Made by a program: the position numbers and the translations under genes. From positions 558,001-622,000 of the forward strand of contig NZ_KQ948422.1 in the NCBI RefSeq assembly GCF_001514065.1: DNA of 64,000 bases, read 5' to 3'. Under the pieces are notes generated by a model, which did no database searches, was not told where the DNA came from, and saw nothing but the letters and a program-made list of their open reading frames with translations. Position 1 is the first letter of the stretch, and each line of letters opens with the position of its first letter. This document shows, in pieces, positions 60,408 through 64,000 of the stretch. This stretch comes from Streptomyces antibioticus. GTDB lineage: Bacteria; Actinomycetota; Actinomycetes; Streptomycetales; Streptomycetaceae.

Positions 60408-60800
60408 TCAGGCGGCTCCTTTCTGCGGCATGTCCCCGGGCGTCGCCAACCAGGGCATCCGGTGGACGAGGGTGTCGCGCAGCCGAGTCAGGGCTGCGAT
60501 CTTCTCCTCCAGTTCCGCCACCCGTTGTGCGCCGACGCCGTAGCCGTCGGCGCACAACGGCGAGTAATCGAAGACGTCCGGCAGATCGGTGTCGAGGTAG
60601 CGCACGAAGGACTTGACGTTCTCCACGGTGAACCCGGAGGCGAGCAGGTCGCGGACGTTTCGGACCCTGGTCACCGCATGCGGGCCGTAGACGCGGTAGC
60701 CCGCCGGCGTCCGGTCGGACTCCAGTAGCCCCTGCTCCTCGTAGTAGCGCAGGGCACGGGTCGTGGTCCCTGTCTGTACGGCGAGTTCACCGATCAACAC
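60408..60800 (-). CDS. MerR family transcriptional regulator
   Basis: The 130-residue regulator has an N-terminal winged helix (IGELAVQTGTTTRALRYYEE, RTPAGYRVYGPHAVTRV) and a dimerisation coiled coil (RVAELEEKIAALTRLRDTL). A single pair of spaced cysteines is not apparent, so it is not an obvious metal sensor. The GTG start at 60800 follows GGAGG by seven bases. It lies 46 bp downstream of, and in line with, the quinone-oxidoreductase-like gene, whose promoter has a MerR-type dyad. Confidence 0.9.
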   Translation of the reverse strand: MLIGELAVQTGTTTRALRYYEEQGLLESDRTPAGYRVYGPHAVTRVRNVRDLLASGFTVENVKSFVRYLDTDLPDVFDYSPLCADGYGVGAQRVAELEEKIAALTRLRDTLVHRMPWLATPGDMPQKGAA

Positions 60801-60846
60801 GCGGCCACCTCCGGGGTGATTGTCAGGCGTGACGTATGCATTGCGG

Positions 60847-61896
60847 TCAACTCCCGAGCCGGACCACGGTCTTCCCGATGTGCCGGCCGCGGACGAGGTC
60901 GAGGAGTGCCTCGGGTGCGCTCTCCAGCCCCCTGATCACTGTCTCGTCGTAGACGATGGACCCCTCGCGCAGCCAGCCGCGGAACTGTTCGCCGAACTCC
61001 GCGGCCCGGTCCAGGTGGTCCCACAGGGTGAAGCCGCGGATGGTCAGGCGTTTGCCCAGGACGCTCAGCAGGTCACCGGGGCCCTCGTCGGGGCGAGCGG
61101 TGCTCTGCCGGTTGAGGGCTCCGCAGACGGCGATCCGGCCGTGCACGTTCATGACCTCGATGGCGGCGCGCAGTTGCTCGCCGCCCACGTTGTCGAAGTA
61201 GACGTCGATGCCGTCCGGGGCCGCTTCGCGCAACCGGTCGGCTACCGGGCCGTCGTGGTAGTCGAAGGCCGCATCGAATCCGAGCTTCCCGGTCAGGTGG
61301 GCCACCTTCGCCGCCGAGCCGGCGCTTCCGATCACCCGGCGGGCTCCCTTGAGCCGAGCGATCTGACCCGCCATGCTCCCCGTCGCTCCAGCCGCGCTGG
61401 AGACGAAAACGGTGTCGCCGGGTTGCAGCCTTGCCGCGTCCATGAGCCCTGTGTAGGCGACCAGCCCGAACCCCAGGTGCATGGACGGGCTGGGGTAGGC
61501 GGCCTTGTCCACGCGGCGGAACGCACGGGCCTCGGCGACGGCGTACTCCCGCCAGCCGAACCGGTGCACCACCAGCTCTCCTTCGCTCAGGGACGGGTCT
61601 GCCGAGGCGACCACCTCGCCGAGCGCGTCCCCGTACATCACCTCGCCCACCTCATAGCTCGGCATCGGCAGCGAGGACCGGCCCGCGATCAGCAGGAGCA
61701 TGCCGGGGTCGAGTGACATGAACAGGTTTCGAACCAGAACCTGGCCCGGCGCGGGGGCCGGGACGTCGACCTCGACGATGTGGAAGTGGTCGAGGGTCGG
61801 GAGCCCGACGGGCCGTGCAGCGAGGCGCACCTCCAAACCCGTGCCGGGAGAGGTGGGCAAGGCAGGCAACGAAGCGTTCTTCGCAGGGGACTTCAT
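60847..61896 (-). CDS. Zinc-independent medium-chain oxidoreductase (NADP-dependent, curA/LTB4DH-like)
   Basis: The 349-residue MDR enzyme has a GroES-like N-domain (PGQVLVRNLFMSLDPGMLLL) and a Rossmann domain with AAGATGSMAGQIARLKGARR-like AxxGxxG motif. VIGSAGSAAKVAHL and FDNVGGEQL follow. No zinc-ligand cysteines are present. Such enzymes reduce C=C bonds of enones or quinones with NADPH. ATG 61896 has no Shine-Dalgarno and stands seven bases after TAGCGT, so a leaderless message is likely. It is followed by a MerR gene that probably regulates it. Confidence 0.92.
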   Translation of the reverse strand: MKSPAKNASLPALPTSPGTGLEVRLAARPVGLPTLDHFHIVEVDVPAPAPGQVLVRNLFMSLDPGMLLLIAGRSSLPMPSYEVGEVMYGDALGEVVASADPSLSEGELVVHRFGWREYAVAEARAFRRVDKAAYPSPSMHLGFGLVAYTGLMDAARLQPGDTVFVSSAAGATGSMAGQIARLKGARRVIGSAGSAAKVAHLTGKLGFDAAFDYHDGPVADRLREAAPDGIDVYFDNVGGEQLRAAIEVMNVHGRIAVCGALNRQSTARPDEGPGDLLSVLGKRLTIRGFTLWDHLDRAAEFGEQFRGWLREGSIVYDETVIRGLESAPEALLDLVRGRHIGKTVVRLGS

Positions 61897-61935
61897 GCCG
61901 CCGACGCTAGGCATTGACCCATGCGTGAAGGTCAA
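61897..61935 (-). promoter_or_regulatory. MerR-type long-spacer leaderless promoter of the oxidoreductase gene
   Basis: On the minus strand TTGACC (61935-61930) and TAGCGT (61909-61904) are 20 bp apart. The perfect inverted repeat TTGACC-N10-GGTCAA (61935-61914) covers the -35 and the spacer. The ATG follows the -10 by seven bases. The dyad overlaps the last codon of the upstream hydrolase gene (stop at 61932). Confidence 0.72.
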
Positions 61936-62783
61936 GCCGCTCGCGCGTCTTCGCCGGCCAGGAACGGGCGCAGCAGTGTGAGCAGGGCATGCGGCCGGTG
62001 CAGCGGGATGATGTGGCCGCAGTCCTCGATGACGCGCCCGGTGAGATCGTCGGTGACCGGGCGGAGCTGGCGTTCCAGTGCCGTGCCGACGGGCCGGGCG
62101 CCCAGCGCCATGGTCGGCACCGTCAGGCGGGCGGTGGCGACCGCCCGCTCGATCTGCACCGCGCTCTCGGGCAGAGCCCGGTAGTACGAGAACGAGCTGC
62201 TCAACGCCTGGCGGCCGGTGTACGCGCGGACGAAGGCGTCGCGGACAGCGGGGCGCACCCCCTCGCCGAGCGTGCCGGCATGCAGGAACCAGTCGACGTA
62301 AGCGGCCTCGTGTCCCTCCAACACGGTCTCGGCGAGGCCGGGTTGGGCGGAGTGGAAGCCGAACCACCACGGCGGCCCGTCGGCGAGGAAGTCCTCGGCC
62401 CCGGGCAGCCCGCCCAGCACGGCTTCCATGACCACCAGCCGCCGGACGAGACCGGGGCGGCGCAGGGCGAGGAGGAAGGCCGGCGGTGTGCCGGCGTCGA
62501 TGCCCACCACCGCGGCCGAGGAGATGCCGAGTGCGGCGAGCAGCTCCGCGGCATCCTCGGCCAGGGTGCCCGCGTCGTACCCGGAGGCGGCCCGACCGCT
62601 GGCGCCGAATCCGCGCAGGTCCGGTGCGATGACCCGGTGGCGGGCGGCCAGATCGGCCATGACGTCCGTCCACAGCTCCCAGGTGTGCGGGAAGCCGTGC
62701 AGCAACAGGACAGCCGGGCCGGACCCGGCGAGGGCGACGTTCAGTTCGACACCGTTGACCGGGATACGTCGCAGCTCAGGCAT
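61932..62783 (-). CDS. Alpha/beta hydrolase (epoxide hydrolase/dehalogenase-like)
   Basis: The 283-residue protein has LLLHGFPHTWELW (oxyanion hole) and DLRGFGAS. The nucleophile elbow VGIDAGTPPAF has Asp where serine hydrolases have Ser, but lacks the usual His before Asp. The late His is in VIEDCGHIIPLHRP. Cytosolic; it could hydrolyse epoxides or halides. GGAGAG stands eight bases before ATG 62783. It is divergent from the HxlR gene, and the oxidoreductase gene follows on the same strand with its own promoter. Confidence 0.87.
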   Translation of the reverse strand: MPELRRIPVNGVELNVALAGSGPAVLLLHGFPHTWELWTDVMADLAARHRVIAPDLRGFGASGRAASGYDAGTLAEDAAELLAALGISSAAVVGIDAGTPPAFLLALRRPGLVRRLVVMEAVLGGLPGAEDFLADGPPWWFGFHSAQPGLAETVLEGHEAAYVDWFLHAGTLGEGVRPAVRDAFVRAYTGRQALSSSFSYYRALPESAVQIERAVATARLTVPTMALGARPVGTALERQLRPVTDDLTGRVIEDCGHIIPLHRPHALLTLLRPFLAGEDARAA

Positions 62784-62815
62784 GGCGGGGCTCTCCAGAG
62801 GGGTGGTGTGGATCG

Positions 62816-62828
62816 GTGACAAGGTCAC
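62816..62828. promoter_or_regulatory. Inverted repeat in hydrolase/HxlR divergent region
   Basis: GTGAC-AAG-GTCAC, a perfect 5-bp-arm palindrome, lies 33 bp before the hydrolase start and 61 bp before the HxlR start. It is a candidate operator for HxlR. Confidence 0.4.
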
Positions 62829-62888
62829 GTTAGGGAACTAGCCTGATCCACCCAAGACGGCACTTTCCCTTCAGGTGGTGAGCCCCAG

Positions 62889-63290
62889 GTGACCAGGTCG
62901 AGGCCCAGTGAGCGCGGTGAGCGCGGTGACCTGATGGATCCACAGTGCCCAACGCGCCGGCTGCTGGACCGCATCGGCACCAAGTGGACGTCGATGGCGG
63001 TCAAGATGCTGGCCGAGGAGGCTCCGGGCGAGCTGCGTTTCGCGGAACTGCGGCGCCGGATCCCGGACATCTCGCAGAAGATGCTCTCCGTCACCCTGCA
63101 GAGCCTGGTTCGCGACGGTCTGGTCGCCCGTCGCGTGGAGCCCACCGTGCCGCCCGCCGTCCACTACCGGCTCACGGCACTCGGCCTGTCCCTCGAAGAC
63201 CCGCTCTCCGCACTGCGGGACTGGGCCGAAACCCACATGGCGGAGATCGACCGCAACAATCAACTCGCCGACGAGTTGCCCCTCGACTAG
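62889..63290 (+). CDS. HxlR family transcriptional regulator
   Basis: The 133-residue winged-helix protein shows the HxlR pattern CPTRRLLDRIGTKWTSMAVK, LRFAELRRRIPDISQKMLSV, LVRDGLVARRVEPTVPPAVH and YRLTALGLSL. Cys at the usual N-terminal position (CPTRR) could sense oxidants or electrophiles, as in related regulators. GTG 62889 is used; ATG 62934, just before the Cys, is an alternative. It is divergent from the alpha/beta hydrolase and probably controls it. Confidence 0.9.
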   Translation: MTRSRPSERGERGDLMDPQCPTRRLLDRIGTKWTSMAVKMLAEEAPGELRFAELRRRIPDISQKMLSVTLQSLVRDGLVARRVEPTVPPAVHYRLTALGLSLEDPLSALRDWAETHMAEIDRNNQLADELPLD

Positions 63291-63401
63291 GGCATCCCTC
63301 GCATGCGCGTCGCCCTGGCCGCCCTCGTGCTGCCGCTCGGCGCGATCGGCGACGAGCAGAGGGCGGCAGGTCATTGGTCCGCTCTTCTGCTTGTGGCGGC
63401 G

Positions 63402-64000
63402 TCAGAAGCCCACGGCGCCCCAGGAGTGGGCGGTGTAGTCACCCGGCCCGAATTCCCAGCCGGCCATGACGCTGTTGAGGTAGTGGTCGCCGGTGTAGAA
63501 ACCCCTGTTCAGGCCGTAGTTGAAGAACGGGGTGAGGCTGCCGGACCACCAGCCGGACTTGCCCCTGTCCAGGAAGCTGAGCGTGTGGCCGCCGTTGCTC
63601 CAGGTGTACTCGTAGATGTCCCAACTGCGGCCGCCCAGGCTGATGTTGGTGGCGGCCGGGACGGCGTTGCCGTTCGCGTCGTAGCGGTCGGCCAGCGGTT
63701 TGGTGTTGTACCAGTTGAGCCAGATCATGATCTCGGTCTTGGAGTTGCGGTCGGTCGGCGCCGGGTAGGGGTCGATGAAGATGTCGTACGCGGCGTCGTA
63801 GTACGAGCCGGACTTCGGGTATGCCGACTGGCTGAACCACGAGGTGTTGTTGGGGCTGACGTCGCGGATCTTCTTGGGGAGCGTGGTCACCGGGGACGAC
63901 CAGCCCCAGTCCTTGCCGTTGACCATGGCGACGAAGCCGGTGCCGGTCGAGGAGTTCACACCCCAGTTGTTGTCGTCGCTGTACCACGTCGAGGCGTTGC
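63402..64000 (-). CDS. GH12 endoglucanase/xyloglucanase, N-terminus cut by window edge
   Basis: The frame stays open to base 64000, beyond the ATG at 63959, so this is the C-terminal 198 residues of a longer gene. GH12 features are the nucleophile Glu in KTEIMIWLNW, the acid/base Glu in MAGWEFGPG, WDIYEYTWSNGG, and SWFSQSAYPKSGSYYDAAYD. It ends right after TAHSWGAVGF with no binding module. The family hydrolyses beta-1,4-glucans or xyloglucan outside the cell, a good match with the arabinosidases at the other end of the window. Confidence 0.92.
   Translation of the reverse strand, partial: NASTWYSDDNNWGVNSSTGTGFVAMVNGKDWGWSSPVTTLPKKIRDVSPNNTSWFSQSAYPKSGSYYDAAYDIFIDPYPAPTDRNSKTEIMIWLNWYNTKPLADRYDANGNAVPAATNISLGGRSWDIYEYTWSNGGHTLSFLDRGKSGWWSGSLTPFFNYGLNRGFYTGDHYLNSVMAGWEFGPGDYTAHSWGAVGF

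Overview
The window is high-GC DNA with strong third-position GC bias, GTG and TTG starts, Tat and Sec secretion signals, many TetR/MerR/LuxR-type regulators, ANTAR, TerD and PASTA-kinase genes and mycothiol-type enzymes. All of this points to a soil actinomycete, most probably Streptomyces. I see no rRNA, tRNA, CRISPR array or phage. Both window edges cut through secreted carbohydrate-active enzyme genes on the minus strand: a beta-helix protein on the left and a GH12 glucanase on the right.

Region 1 (1-16172) is mainly an L-arabinose-polymer degradation locus. It holds a beta-helix protein, a GH54 arabinofuranosidase with a ricin-type lectin, a GH127 beta-L-arabinofuranosidase with a ricin-type lectin, and a plus-strand run of GH43-AbfB, GH54-AbfB and GH43-AbfB. 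All are secreted, so together they would strip alpha- and beta-linked arabinofuranose from arabinan, arabinoxylan or hydroxyproline-rich glycoproteins outside the cell. The run is interrupted by an L,D-transpeptidase lipoprotein, a methyltransferase, an unknown secreted protein and an HTH protein. A frameshifted scrap of a metallophosphoesterase gene lies at about 4.1-4.2 kb.

Region 2 (16.2-28.5 kb) holds lipoproteins and secreted proteins of unknown role, a large LuxR/LAL regulator, a TerD pair, a GAF-ANTAR regulator, a dehalogenase-like hydrolase and a TetR regulator. The TetR regulator has three matching 21-bp operators and what looks like a decayed target gene.

Region 3 (28.9-39.8 kb) holds a three-gene haem-peroxidase cassette (unknown protein, Dyp peroxidase, catalase-like protein), a PASTA Ser/Thr kinase, a DHA2-type MFS exporter, two related TetR regulators, an LmeA-like lipid-binding protein and a third TetR. 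The kinase promoter and the exporter/TetR intergenic region carry the same TAATTGC-N10-GCAATTA operator, which suggests one small regulon.

Region 4 (39.9-47.5 kb) is an aromatic-ring catabolic operon (extradiol-type VOC enzyme, FAH hydrolase, FAD hydroxylase, acetoacetyl-CoA-synthetase-like ligase, DoxX). It is split by an IS200/IS605-type element carrying an intact TnpB.

Region 5 (47.5-64 kb) holds an MMPL exporter, an SDR/MerR pair, an Lrp-type regulator opposite a complete peptide ABC transporter with a Xaa-Pro peptidase, a GNAT protein, a MerR/quinone-oxidoreductase pair, an alpha/beta hydrolase, an HxlR regulator and the start of the GH12 region. Both MerR-linked oxidoreductases have long-spacer, apparently leaderless promoters carrying an inverted repeat.
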